Source of the DNA: Streptomonospora nanhaiensis
Lineage (GTDB): Bacteria > Actinomycetota > Actinomycetes > Streptosporangiales > Streptosporangiaceae
DNA: 64,000 nt
NCBI RefSeq assembly: GCF_026642255.1
Contig: NZ_CP113264.1
Coordinates: forward strand, 6,262,001-6,326,000
Direction: 5' to 3'
In this document: positions 45,387 to 53,773 of the stretch, one piece after another
How positions within the stretch are numbered: the first letter of the stretch is position 1
Layout of the letters: every line of letters starts with the position of its first letter
The notes under the pieces: generated by a model
The model's database searches: none
Seen by the model: the letters and a program-made list of their open reading frames with translations, nothing else
Told to the model about the DNA's origin: nothing
Program-made: the position numbers and the translations under genes

Positions 45387-45600
45387 GACCGACTGGGGCT
45401 CGTTCGTGGCGGGGCTGCTGTTCCTCTCCCTCGCGGTCGCGTTCGCCGTGCGCGGCACCGGCGACTGGGAGTTCGACGTGGTCTGGGTGCTGCCGGCCCT
45501 GGCCGTCGGCCTGGGGGTGGCCGGGGTGGCCCGCGTGCTCACGCGGCGGTCGCGGAAGGAGGGGGCCGTGGCGGACGGCCCGGGCGGGGCGAAGGACTGA
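45373..45600 (+). CDS. Small two-helix membrane protein of the PspC operon
   Basis: This 75-residue protein has two hydrophobic segments (residues 11-28 and 37-56) and a basic, then Gly/Ala-rich tail. It begins 14 bases before the end of the PspC gene in another frame, so it is probably translationally coupled. AGGTACGGC precedes the ATG. No family was recognised; tiny membrane proteins at this position are common next to PspC/toastrack genes and may be accessory subunits. Confidence 0.72.
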   Translation: MAKRRTDWGSFVAGLLFLSLAVAFAVRGTGDWEFDVVWVLPALAVGLGVAGVARVLTRRSRKEGAVADGPGGAKD

Positions 45601-45637
45601 CGCGCGGGAGCCCGGTCCCGTGGGGGCCGGGGAGCGC

Positions 45638-45676
45638 GGGCCGAAGGGCGCCGGCCGACGGGGGCGGCGCCCTTCG
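45638..45676. terminator. Bidirectional terminator between the PspC operon and rsmA
   Basis: A perfect 13-bp dyad GCCGAAGGGCGCC (45638-45650) with GGCGCCCTTCGGC (45664-45676) lies between converging genes. Confidence 0.78.
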
Positions 45677-45716
45677 GCGTGCGCGCACCCGGGACGCGTC
45701 CGGCCGCGGCCCGGGG

Positions 45717-46595
45717 CTATCCGGCGGCGGGGCGCTGCTCGGCGATGGCCGCGAACCCGGCCACGTCGAGGGACTCCCCGCGGGCGCCCGGGTCCACGCC
45801 CGCGGCCCGGAGCGCGGTCTCGGCGGCGGGGGCGGACCCGGCCCAACCGGCCAGGGCGGCCCTCAGGGTCTTGCGGCGCTGGGCGAAGGCCGCGTCGATC
45901 ACGGCGAAGACCTCCTTGCGGGTGGCCTTCGTGTCGGGCCGGGGGCGGCGGACGAGTTCGACGAGCCCGGAGTCGACGTTGGGGGCGGGCCAGAACACGT
46001 TGCGTCCGACCGAGCCGGCGCGCCGTGCCCGGGCGTACCAGGCGACCTTGGCGGAGGGGACCCCGTAGATGCGCCCGCCGGGGGTCGCGGTGATCCTGTC
46101 GGCCACCTCGGCCTGCACCATGACCAGGACCCGCCGGAGGCTGGGCAGGAGTTCGAGCAGGTGCAGCAGAACGGGCACCGACACGTTGTAGGGCAGGTTG
46201 GCCACCAGTGCGGTGGGTGCGGGGCCGGGCACCTCGGAGATGCGCATGGCGTCCCCGGGGACGACGGTGAGCCGGTCGGCCAGCTCGGGCGCGTGGTCGG
46301 CGACGGTTCCGGGGAGGGCGGCGGCGAGCGCCGGATCGATCTCGATGGCGGTCACGTGGCGCACGTGCGGGAGCAGTGCCAGGGTGAGCGAGCCCAGGCC
46401 CGGTCCGACCTCGGCCACGACGTCCTCGTCGGTGACGCCCGCGACCCGGACGATGCGGCGGACGGTGCCGTGGTCGATGACGAAGTTCTGGCCCAGGGTC
46501 TTGGTGGGCCTGATGCCGAACCGCTCGGCGAGCGCCCGCACGTCGGCGGGCGTCAGCAGGCGGGAGCGGTCGTCGGGTGCGGGTGTCTGTGTCAC
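45717..46595 (-). CDS. rsmA: 16S rRNA (adenine1518/1519-N6)-dimethyltransferase
   Basis: This 292-residue enzyme (KsgA) dimethylates two adenines in the 3' hairpin of 16S rRNA during small-subunit maturation. Motifs are FGIRPTKTLGQNFVIDHGTV near residue 25, the SAM-binding VAEVGPGLGSLTLALLPHV near 61, IEIDPALAAAL, VVPGDAMRI and the catalytic VANLPYNVSVPVLLHLLE near 130. GTG 46595 is the best start, with only a weak G-rich ribosome site. It lies downstream of the RpfB-like gene on the same strand, the conserved rpfB-ksgA order of actinobacteria; ispE, often next, is absent here. Confidence 0.94.
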   Translation of the reverse strand: MTQTPAPDDRSRLLTPADVRALAERFGIRPTKTLGQNFVIDHGTVRRIVRVAGVTDEDVVAEVGPGLGSLTLALLPHVRHVTAIEIDPALAAALPGTVADHAPELADRLTVVPGDAMRISEVPGPAPTALVANLPYNVSVPVLLHLLELLPSLRRVLVMVQAEVADRITATPGGRIYGVPSAKVAWYARARRAGSVGRNVFWPAPNVDSGLVELVRRPRPDTKATRKEVFAVIDAAFAQRRKTLRAALAGWAGSAPAAETALRAAGVDPGARGESLDVAGFAAIAEQRPAAG

Positions 46596-46657
46596 CCCCA
46601 CATCTTGCCAGCTCCCGCCCGCTGCCCCGGCGGTCGGTCCGGGCGGGGCCCTTCCCC

Positions 46658-47809
46658 CTACTCGAAGAGGTGGGCGCCGCAGTGGGGCCACTGGCTCCGC
46701 CAGTTGCCGCCGACGGCGTCGTAGAGCCGCTGTGCGCGCCGGGTCTGCTCCGACGCGCCGGCGTCGGAGGGCAGCCCGGTCCCGCCCACCGACTGCCAGG
46801 TGGCGGCGCTGAACTGGTAGAGGCCGTAGTAGCCGCCCGCGGAGTTGACGGCCCCGGCGTCGCCGCCCGACTCGCACCGGGCGAGGGCTGCCCAGTTGAG
46901 GTCGGCGGCCGCTCCCCCGCCGGCGGGGGGCGCGGTGCCGATCTCGACGAGCCCCTCGACGGGTTCGGTGACGACCTCGTTCCGGAGCTCGTGCGGAACC
47001 TCCTCGCCGTCGAGCAGGACGGTGGCGGTGGTGACCCTCCGGAGCCCGTCCACGGGTTCGGTGACGACCTTGCGCTCCCCCTCGGGCAGGTCGGGGTTGT
47101 CCCGCTCGACGGTCTCGGCCGTGATGGCCTTCTCCTCCGTGACGGGTTCGCCGACGACGGGGGTGATCTCGACGACCATGTCGGGCTCGGCCGGCTCGGC
47201 CGGGGCGGGCGAGACGATGTCGTGCTCGCCGGGGGCCACCCCGGCGGAGAGGAGGACGTCGGCGACCGTCGCCCCGGTGGTCCTCGTCTCGGTGCGCACG
47301 GTGTCGTACATGACGACCATGCGCGGCGCCCGTTCGGCGGTGACGGTGAGGCCGCCCTCGGGGACGGGGGTGTCCCGGTCCTCGGACAGTTCGACCCCCT
47401 CGGGGTCCAGGCCGATCTCGCGGAGCGCCTCGTCGAGGGTGAGCGCGTGGACGCTGTGGTCGTGCCGGTGGCCGTCGAGTTCGAGGACCAGCTCGCGCGG
47501 GGAGCGCAGGACCACGTGGTCGCCGGAGGCGATCGGGGTCTCGGGGGGCGGGACGACGAGGTCGCCCTTCCCCGGTGTGACGCCCGCGGAGTCGAGGACG
47601 TCCTGGACCGTGCCGCCGAAGGTGTGCACGGTCCGCTCGTCGCCGTTGGCGTCGAGGACCACGCCGCGGTCCATGGCGAAGGCGGTCCCCACGGCGGCGA
47701 CGGCGACGGCCCCCGCGACCGCGACGGCCATGAACGGGCGCGGGAGTCCGCCCCGTGCTCGCCGTCGGCCTTTGGCACGGCGCGTGCGCTTCTTCGGGGT
47801 AGCGGGCAT
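46658..47809 (-). CDS. Resuscitation-promoting factor (RpfB-like)
   Basis: This 383-residue exported muralytic protein stimulates regrowth of dormant cells. A very basic start (KKRTRRAKGRRRARGG) precedes a signal or anchor helix (about 30-48). Three DUF348 ubiquitin-like repeats follow (about 50-215, each with a TVxDxLxxAGV-like core), then a G5 domain (about 220-300) and the lysozyme/transglycosylase-like Rpf domain (about 305-383) with catalytic glutamate in LARCESGGDAGAVNSAGGYY. ATG 47809 is supported by AGAAGGA about eleven bases upstream. The layout equals RpfB of mycobacteria, and rsmA follows in the same orientation. Confidence 0.92.
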   Translation of the reverse strand: MPATPKKRTRRAKGRRRARGGLPRPFMAVAVAGAVAVAAVGTAFAMDRGVVLDANGDERTVHTFGGTVQDVLDSAGVTPGKGDLVVPPPETPIASGDHVVLRSPRELVLELDGHRHDHSVHALTLDEALREIGLDPEGVELSEDRDTPVPEGGLTVTAERAPRMVVMYDTVRTETRTTGATVADVLLSAGVAPGEHDIVSPAPAEPAEPDMVVEITPVVGEPVTEEKAITAETVERDNPDLPEGERKVVTEPVDGLRRVTTATVLLDGEEVPHELRNEVVTEPVEGLVEIGTAPPAGGGAAADLNWAALARCESGGDAGAVNSAGGYYGLYQFSAATWQSVGGTGLPSDAGASEQTRRAQRLYDAVGGNWRSQWPHCGAHLFE

Positions 47810-48147
47810 GGCGGCTGCATCCTTCTCGGAAAAGGGGTGGTTCGGGTTTCTCCGGTTTCGCCCGGGTAGGGCTGCCCCTGGAGCCGTCTCCGCTGATGGC
47901 GACGGCGGTCCGCGGGATCTCCACGCGGCTTCGCGGCTCTCTCCCACGAGCACGGACACATTAACACCCATTGTGGTTCGCGTTTTTAATCAGCCGAAAT
48001 GGTTTTCCTTCTGCCGGTTTTAGTTACCCTTCTTCCTTTTCTCCTTCAACGGTCTTGTGCGGTGCCGCTGTGGCGCCCTCCGCACGGAGCCTGCACAATG
48101 AACCGAACCACGTTCTAGATCGCTCTCTCAGCTGGAGGCCCGCACCC
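47810..48147. other. Divergent intergenic region between the rpf-like gene and the CoA transferase
   Basis: About 340 bases. The part near 47955-48060 is unusually AT-rich and probably holds promoters for both genes. A cyclic di-AMP riboswitch, frequent before rpf genes in actinobacteria, was looked for and not found with confidence. Confidence 0.45.
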
Positions 48148-49242
48148 ATGGGACCCCTCACCGGAATCCGTGTCGTCGAGTTCACCGGGATCGGCCCCGC
48201 GCCGATGGCCGGGATGCTCCTCGCCGACCTGGGTGCCAGTGTCATCCGCCTGGACCGCCCCCCGGCCGCCGATGCCGTGAACGCCGGGGCCGACGGCCCC
48301 CACATGAGCGAGGGGCGCACCGTTCTGGGCGCCGACCTCAAGACCGACGGGGGGCGCGCCCTCGCCCGCGACCTGGTCGCCCGCGCCGACGTCCTCCTGG
48401 AGGGCTTCCGTCCCGGGGTCATGGAACGCCTCGGGCTCGGCCCCGACGCGTGCCTCGCGCTCAACCCCCGCCTGGTGTTCGCGCGGGTCACCGGCTGGGG
48501 CCAGGACGGCCCGCTCGCCCGCACCGCCGGACACGACATGAACTACGTCTCCGTCAACGGCGCCCTCCACGCCATCGGACGCGCGGGCGGCCCGCCTGTG
48601 CCGCCGATCAACCTCCTCGGCGACTTCGCCGGGGGCACCATGTTCGCGGTCACCGGGATCCTGGCCGCCCTGGTCGAACGGCAGTCCTCCGGCCGGGGCC
48701 AGGTCGTGGACGCCGCCATGGTGGACGGCAGCTCCCTGCTCATGTCGATGGTCCACGAGGACCGGGCGCGCGGCGCGTGGAGCGACGAGCGCGGCACGAA
48801 CTACCTGGACACGGGCGCCCCCTGGTACGACGTGTACGAGTGCTCGGACGGCGGGCACGTGTCGGTGGGCTGCATCGAGCCCCAGTTCTACTCCGCGTTC
48901 CTGGCAGGTCTGGGCCTGACCGGCGAGGACCTCCCAGGCCAGTGGGACCGGGACGGCTGGCCCCGGCTGCGCGAGCGCTTCGCGGAGGTCCTGCGCACCA
49001 GGAGCCGCGACGAGTGGGCGGCGGTGTTCGACGGCGTCGACGCGTGCGTGATGCCGGTCCTGTCCCTGGAGGAGGCCCCCGACCATCCGCACGTGCGGGC
49101 CCGCGGGACCCTGGTCCGCCACGGGTCCCGGGTGGTTCCCGGTCCGGCCCCGCGCTTCGACCGGACGCCCGGCGGTGTCACCCGCGGACGCGAGCGGCCC
49201 GACACCGGCACGACCCTCCGGGAGTGGGGCATCACCGGCTGA
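48148..49242 (+). CDS. CoA transferase family III, alpha-methylacyl-CoA racemase-like
   Basis: This 364-residue enzyme belongs to the CaiB/BaiF family. The residues that distinguish alpha-methylacyl-CoA racemase are present: histidine in AGHDMNYVSVNGALHAIGR near residue 131 and aspartate in INLLGDFAGGTMFAVTGILA near 160. It starts LTGIRVVEFTGIGPAPMAGM, as in mycobacterial Mcr. It would epimerise 2-methyl-branched acyl-CoA in branched fatty acid or sterol side-chain oxidation. ATG 48148 has GGAGG nine bases upstream. It seems to be a single gene. Confidence 0.9.
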   Translation: MGPLTGIRVVEFTGIGPAPMAGMLLADLGASVIRLDRPPAADAVNAGADGPHMSEGRTVLGADLKTDGGRALARDLVARADVLLEGFRPGVMERLGLGPDACLALNPRLVFARVTGWGQDGPLARTAGHDMNYVSVNGALHAIGRAGGPPVPPINLLGDFAGGTMFAVTGILAALVERQSSGRGQVVDAAMVDGSSLLMSMVHEDRARGAWSDERGTNYLDTGAPWYDVYECSDGGHVSVGCIEPQFYSAFLAGLGLTGEDLPGQWDRDGWPRLRERFAEVLRTRSRDEWAAVFDGVDACVMPVLSLEEAPDHPHVRARGTLVRHGSRVVPGPAPRFDRTPGGVTRGRERPDTGTTLREWGITG

Positions 49243-49398
49243 CCGGTGCGGCGATCCCGCGCCGGGCCGTCCCTCGGGGGCGGTTCGGGCCGAGGGGCCC
49301 CGGCCCGGGCCACGCGCCCGGCGGGCGCGGGTCCCCCTACCGGGCGCGGATGGTCACTATCGTGGCCAGTCCGGCTGAGCGCGACTGGGGGGTTCGCC

Positions 49399-51708
49399 AT
49401 GCCACGACGGCTCGTCACACGGACGGCGGCGCGCTGGGGGGCGCGCCTGGGTCCGCTCGTCCTGTCCGGGGCGGTCCTGCTGTGCGCCGCCGCGCCGACG
49501 GCGGCCGCGGAGCCCCGGACACCCGCGGCGTCCGCCTCCGCGGAGGTTCCCCGGGCCGGGGGCGGCCCCGATCTGACGGACCGGCGCGGCGGTCCGGTGG
49601 TCCTCGTGGGCGTACCGGGACTGCTGTGGCAGGACGTGACCCCGGAGCACACACCGACGCTGTGGGGGATGGCCGAGGAGGGCGCCATCGGCAACGTGTC
49701 GATCCGCAGCGCCACCTCCCGCACCTGCCCGACGGACGGCTGGCTGTCGGTGTCGGCCGGGCAGCGCGCCCTGTCCGAGCGCGAGCGCTTCACCGTGTGC
49801 GAGGCGGCGCCCGAACCCGAGGGCGACGGTTCGGGCGCGGTGGTCCCCGGGTTCGACTCCTACGTGCGGCTGAACGAGCGCTCGGCCTTCTCCGCCCCCG
49901 TCGGCCTGCTCGGGGAGACGGTGCGGGACTCCGGCGGAACCACCCTGGCGGCGGGCCCCGGCGCCGCCCTCGGCGTCGCCGACACCTCCGGCCGCGTCGA
50001 CCACTACGCCGACGGGCCGCTCGACCTGACCACGGAACGCCTGGAGGGCGTGTCCCTGGCCGCCGTGGAACTGCCCGAGCTCACCCGGCTGTACCCCGAC
50101 CCCCCGCGGGAACGGGAGACGGACGGTGCGGAGGAGCCCCCCGAACCCGACCCGGAGGACGTGCCGGAATGGGCGCGTGAGGAGGCGCTGGCCGACCTCG
50201 ACGGACGGCTGAGGGCCCTGGAGCGGATCCTGCCGGTCGGCTCGTCCCTCATGGTCGTCGGTGTGTCCATGGACACCGGTCCCTCCCAGCTCACCGTGGC
50301 CCTGTCCGGGGAGATCACCGAGGACGGGTTCTCCGGGAGCGAGTCGTACCTGGCGTCGGAGTCGACCCGGCGCCCGGGGCTCGTGGCCCTCACCGACACC
50401 ACGCCGACCGTCCTCACGGCGCTGGGGCTCAGGGCGACGGAGCCCACCAGCGGGCGGGTCTGGCACCTGGCCGAGCGTCCGCCGTCGGTCGAGCAGGCCC
50501 TCGTGCGCCTGGTGGACTTCAACACGGCGGCGGTGGTCGTGGGCGCGGCGATCCCCGGCTTCTTCAGCGGACTGGTCGCCTTCCAGCTCCTCATCTACGC
50601 GGCGGCGGCCTACGCCCTGCACCGGTACTCGGGCCGCCAGCGCGGCAAGCGCGCCCTGGTCCTGTCGGTGACGCGGATCGTCGCGCTCGCGGGCGCCGCC
50701 TTCCCCGTCGCCAGCTACCTGGCCAACCTCATCCCGTGGTGGGCCTCCGGGAGCCCGCTGGTGGCGCTGCTCGCCTGCGTGGTGACCGCCGACGCCCTGG
50801 TGGTGGCGCTGGCCGTGGCCGGACCGTGGCGCCGGAGCATCCTGGGACCGATGACGGTCGTCGCGGGCGCGACCACGGCGGTGCTCTTCCTCGACCTGTG
50901 CTTCGGGGCGAACCTGCAGATGAACTCGCCGACGGGCTACTCGCCGATCGTGGGCGGGCGGTTCTACGGGATAGGCAACATCGCCTTCGCGACGTTCGCG
51001 ACCGGCATGCTCATGGCGGTCGCCGGGATCGCCCACGGGCTGATCGCCCGGGGCCGGCGGCGCGCGGCCGTGGCGACGACCCTGGCGGTCGGCACCGCGT
51101 CCGTGCTCATCGTCGGCTGGCCCGGGCTGGGCACCGACTTCGGCGGGGTGCTCGCCCTGGTCCCGGGACTCGCGGTGACGACGATGATGATCGCCGGGGT
51201 GAGGGTCACCCCCCTGCGGCTGGTGGCCGTGGGGGCGGTGGCGGTCGCGGCGATCTCGCTGCTCTCGTGGCGGGACTACCTGCGCCCGCCGGAGGAGCGC
51301 AGCCACCTGGGGGCGTTCGCGGCCCAGGTGGTGAACGGCGAGGCCGGGACCGTGCTGGCGCGCAAGCTCGGTGCGATGCTGGGGACCCTCGGCAACTGGC
51401 AGCTCACGCTGCTCGCGGCCTGCGCCCTGGTGTTCCTGTTCGTGGTGCTCAACCGGCCGACCAAGTGGCGGATCGGGGCGCTCCAGCGCGCCTACGAGTA
51501 CGCGCCGACACTCCGGGCCGGCCTCACCGGCTCACTGGTGACGGCCCTCGCGGGGTTCGCGGCCAACGACTCGGGGGTGGCGATCCCCGCGATCGCCCTC
51601 ACCGTGGCGGTTCCCCTGACGCTTTCCGCGTGCGTGTGGGCGGTCCAGCAGGAGGACCTGGACCAGACACCCGGCCGTCAACCGACCGAGAACGCCCACT
51701 GCTTGTGA
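49399..51708 (+). CDS. Large exported/membrane protein of unknown function
   Basis: This 769-residue protein has a signal peptide (residues 1-36), an extracytoplasmic domain (about 40-370) and about ten membrane helices (about 380-755). The outer domain begins GGPVVLVGVPGLLWQDVTPE, then HTPTLWGMAEEGAIGNVSIR and TCPTDGWLSVSAGQRA, and later LMVVGVSMDTGPSQLTVAL and ALTDTTPTVLTALGL, a pattern reminiscent of alkaline-phosphatase-fold hydrolases, though metal ligands are incomplete. The membrane part contains YGIGNIAFATFATGML. Similar proteins occur across actinobacteria without known function. A G-rich ribosome site precedes ATG 49399. A 20-bp palindrome lies right after the stop. Confidence 0.78.
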   Translation: MPRRLVTRTAARWGARLGPLVLSGAVLLCAAAPTAAAEPRTPAASASAEVPRAGGGPDLTDRRGGPVVLVGVPGLLWQDVTPEHTPTLWGMAEEGAIGNVSIRSATSRTCPTDGWLSVSAGQRALSERERFTVCEAAPEPEGDGSGAVVPGFDSYVRLNERSAFSAPVGLLGETVRDSGGTTLAAGPGAALGVADTSGRVDHYADGPLDLTTERLEGVSLAAVELPELTRLYPDPPRERETDGAEEPPEPDPEDVPEWAREEALADLDGRLRALERILPVGSSLMVVGVSMDTGPSQLTVALSGEITEDGFSGSESYLASESTRRPGLVALTDTTPTVLTALGLRATEPTSGRVWHLAERPPSVEQALVRLVDFNTAAVVVGAAIPGFFSGLVAFQLLIYAAAAYALHRYSGRQRGKRALVLSVTRIVALAGAAFPVASYLANLIPWWASGSPLVALLACVVTADALVVALAVAGPWRRSILGPMTVVAGATTAVLFLDLCFGANLQMNSPTGYSPIVGGRFYGIGNIAFATFATGMLMAVAGIAHGLIARGRRRAAVATTLAVGTASVLIVGWPGLGTDFGGVLALVPGLAVTTMMIAGVRVTPLRLVAVGAVAVAAISLLSWRDYLRPPEERSHLGAFAAQVVNGEAGTVLARKLGAMLGTLGNWQLTLLAACALVFLFVVLNRPTKWRIGALQRAYEYAPTLRAGLTGSLVTALAGFAANDSGVAIPAIALTVAVPLTLSACVWAVQQEDLDQTPGRQPTENAHCL

Positions 51709-51709
51709 T

Positions 51710-51729
51710 CTGTGCCTCATGAGGCACAG
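51710..51729. promoter_or_regulatory. 20-bp perfect palindrome after the membrane protein gene
   Basis: CTGTGCCT-CATG-AGGCACAG is self-complementary over 20 bases and starts two bases after the stop at 51708. It could be a short hairpin terminator (eight-base stem, four-base loop, no T-tract) or an operator for the unit that follows. Confidence 0.55.
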
Positions 51730-52305
51730 GAAGAGCAAACAGCACGAGCACGACCTTGCGTCGCTCACGTCACGAATCGGCCACGGTCCTATGGTAAAGT
51801 CCGAGGCTGGGCGGGTCCGTTAGAGGAACATGGCACCTGCCGGGGCCCCTGGGGATCCCGGTGACCGACCGCCCGGCACACGGGGACGGCCGCGATTCCA
51901 CCGCCCCGGAAGGCCACTCCTCGACCGCGAGGGGAATGCCCGCTCCCACGGGCGGGTTCACAGTTGCAGAGGGCTGGGAGTGGCCCGAAGCGACAAGCGA
52001 CGCGTCCGCCGACGCACCACGCGTCCTCCGCCGTCGACGGCGGGACAGGACGCGTCCAGGAACTTTCGACCCGGGTTCGCACGTTCGACGGGCATCCGTG
52101 CTTCACGCGGAACCCCCAGGACACCCAGGTGAGAAGGCGTTTCGTTCCCGGACCCAGCCCGGGGCACCACGCAAGGAACTTGATGAACCATCAGCTTGGC
52201 CACCGCGGTAACGCGGCGAACGCGCCGGTCGACGCACGCTCATGGAGCGGCGTACGGCCCGCCTCGCCGACCCATCGGGCACGTCCCGAATACGCCGGAG
52301 TCGCA
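51730..52305 (+). other. Long leader before the STAS gene
   Basis: This stretch of about 575 bases has no confident gene. TATGGT and TAAAGT near 51793-51803 could be -10 elements of a promoter reading toward the STAS gene, which would give a leader of about 500 bases. A GTG-started frame at 51861-52211 (116 codons, Arg/Pro-rich product) shows strong G/C bias at third positions in its first 50 codons but not later, so it could be a small gene or a broken one. Confidence 0.4.
51861..52211 (+). CDS. Doubtful small open frame
   Basis: This would encode 116 residues starting MTDRPAHGDGRDSTAPEG, with no recognised domain and a basic, arginine-rich middle (LRRRRRDRTR). Third-position G/C is high for the first ~50 codons and falls afterwards, unlike genes in this genome. 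GGGGA lies about six bases before the GTG. It may be a genuine short protein, a pseudogene fragment or leader sequence of the STAS transcript. Confidence 0.2.
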   Translation: MTDRPAHGDGRDSTAPEGHSSTARGMPAPTGGFTVAEGWEWPEATSDASADAPRVLRRRRRDRTRPGTFDPGSHVRRASVLHAEPPGHPGEKAFRSRTQPGAPRKELDEPSAWPPR

Positions 52306-52659
52306 ATGCCCGACCTGAACATCTCCTCCACCCTGCACGACGCCGGGCGCGTTCTGGCGCTGGACGGGGAGATCGACATGGCCACCGAGCACCGCTTCCA
52401 GGAGGCGGTGACCCAGGCCCTGACCACTCAGCCGTTCGGGCGGGTCGTACTGGACTGCTCCGACCTGCGGTTCATCGACTCCAGCGGTCTGCGCGTCCTC
52501 ATCCGGGCGCACAAGGCGGCCAAGGAGCAGCAGGCGCTCCTCGCCATCGCCTCGCCCATCCACCGGGTGATGCAGACACTGCGGGTGACGTCGCTCGACA
52601 CGCGCATCCCCGTCTTCACCACGGTCTCCGAGGCACTCGCCGCACCGCGCGCCGACTGA
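52306..52659 (+). CDS. STAS domain anti-sigma factor antagonist
   Basis: This 117-residue protein is a single STAS domain of the SpoIIAA/RsbV/BldG type, which binds and inactivates an anti-sigma kinase when dephosphorylated. The phosphorylation site is the serine pair in LRFIDSSGLRVLIRAHKAAK near residue 60, after LALDGEIDMATEHRFQEAV. ATG 52306 has GGAG five bases upstream. No anti-sigma kinase or sigma factor gene is adjacent, so partners are elsewhere. Confidence 0.9.
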   Translation: MPDLNISSTLHDAGRVLALDGEIDMATEHRFQEAVTQALTTQPFGRVVLDCSDLRFIDSSGLRVLIRAHKAAKEQQALLAIASPIHRVMQTLRVTSLDTRIPVFTTVSEALAAPRAD

Positions 52660-52732
52660 CCGTCCACCGACGGGGAGCCCCGACCCGCTCCCCGGTCGGC
52701 GAGGGCCGTACGGGCCCCGCCGGACCCCGCAC

Positions 52733-52760
52733 AGGGCGCGACCACCGGGCCGCGCCCTTT
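52733..52760 (+). terminator. Terminator of the STAS gene
   Basis: AGGGCGCG (52733-52740) pairs with CGCGCCCT (52751-52758) and is followed by TT on the plus strand. It lies about 70 bases after the stop. Confidence 0.55.
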
Positions 52761-52809
52761 CGTGTGTCCGGAACCGGCCGTCCCCCGCGGGACGTGCCGA
52801 CCGGTCGCC

Positions 52810-53520
52810 TCAGAAGAGCAGCAGCCACACGCCGAGCGCGGTCACCGCGAGGTTCACCAGGGCGAACACCACCACCCAGAGGGTGCCGGGCACTCCGGTG
52901 AGCCGTGCGAGCTGGTCGGCGTCGGAGTGGGGGGAGGGGTTGCGCCTGCGCTGGGACTGGAGCTCGAAGACCGGTCGCACGCCGGCGAAGAGCAGGAACC
53001 AGATGAACAGGTAGGCGAAGGCGGCCTGGACCTCGGGCGGGGTGAACCAGCTGACGCCGAACACCACCGCGCCGGTGACGACGACCGACACCACTCCGTA
53101 GACGTTGCGGATCATCAGCAGCATCGCGGCCAGCACGACGATGCTCAGCCACAGCAGGGCGGTGATGCGGTCGGACATGAGCATGAGGATGCCCAGGAGC
53201 CCGATGACCGACGAGGAGACATAGCCCGCGAAGACGGTCAGGATCATGCCGATGCCGGTCGGCCTGCCGCGGGAGACGGTCACACCGGAGGTGTCCGAGT
53301 GGAGCCGGATACCCGTGAGCTGTCGGCCGCTGAGCAGCGCGACGAGCGCGTGCCCGCCCTCGTGGGCGATGGTGACGACGTTGCGTCCGACCCTCCACGG
53401 TGGGCCGAGCAGGACGGCGGCCAGGGCCAGGACGGCCGCGGAGACGACGATCCACGACTCCGGCTCCGGTTGTACGGACAGGACTTCCTGCCAGACGTCA
53501 CCCAAGGTTGTTCCCACCAC
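52810..53520 (-). CDS. M50-like membrane metallopeptidase
   Basis: This 236-residue polytopic protein has the zinc motif HEGGH in VVTIAHEGGHALVALLSGRQ near residue 53, an HExxH type in a membrane context, and about five more helices. It resembles the actinobacterial M50 family peptidases (peptidase_M50B) of unknown substrate. The second-half NPxxD-like ligand expected of site-2 proteases is not obvious; SDRITALLWLSIVVLAAML and later helices are hydrophobic. It stands alone, converging on the STAS gene. Confidence 0.8.
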   Translation of the reverse strand: MVGTTLGDVWQEVLSVQPEPESWIVVSAAVLALAAVLLGPPWRVGRNVVTIAHEGGHALVALLSGRQLTGIRLHSDTSGVTVSRGRPTGIGMILTVFAGYVSSSVIGLLGILMLMSDRITALLWLSIVVLAAMLLMIRNVYGVVSVVVTGAVVFGVSWFTPPEVQAAFAYLFIWFLLFAGVRPVFELQSQRRRNPSPHSDADQLARLTGVPGTLWVVVFALVNLAVTALGVWLLLF

Positions 53521-53773
53521 TGCCCCCGACTCCTGCTTCGGCGTACCGTCGACGGGCCCGACCGGTTCGCGCCACGGCTGCCGGGAGACGCGGAGAACAC
53601 GGGCCCTTGCCGAACTTTAGGGCATATGGCCGAGTGCTGCGGGGGCCTGTGGATAACGGTCGGGGCGGCACGAAAACGGGTGCACCGCACCGATGAACTG
53701 GCCAAAAGGGGACGACCGTCCTACAGTCGCGACTGACAGTAGTTACTCAGATACATAGAGCAAGGATCATGTC
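53521..53773. other. Divergent region before the acidic secreted protein gene
   Basis: About 250 bases between the M50-like gene and the secreted protein gene. CAGTCGCGACTG (53724-53735) is a perfect 12-bp palindrome about 40 bases before the secreted protein start, in an AT-richer patch that probably holds the promoter. It is a candidate operator. Confidence 0.4.

Noticed and set aside
47810..48147. Cyclic di-AMP (ydaO-type) riboswitch before the rpf-like gene
   Set aside because: The core segments expected of this riboswitch could not be found; the resemblance was limited to short G/C strings.
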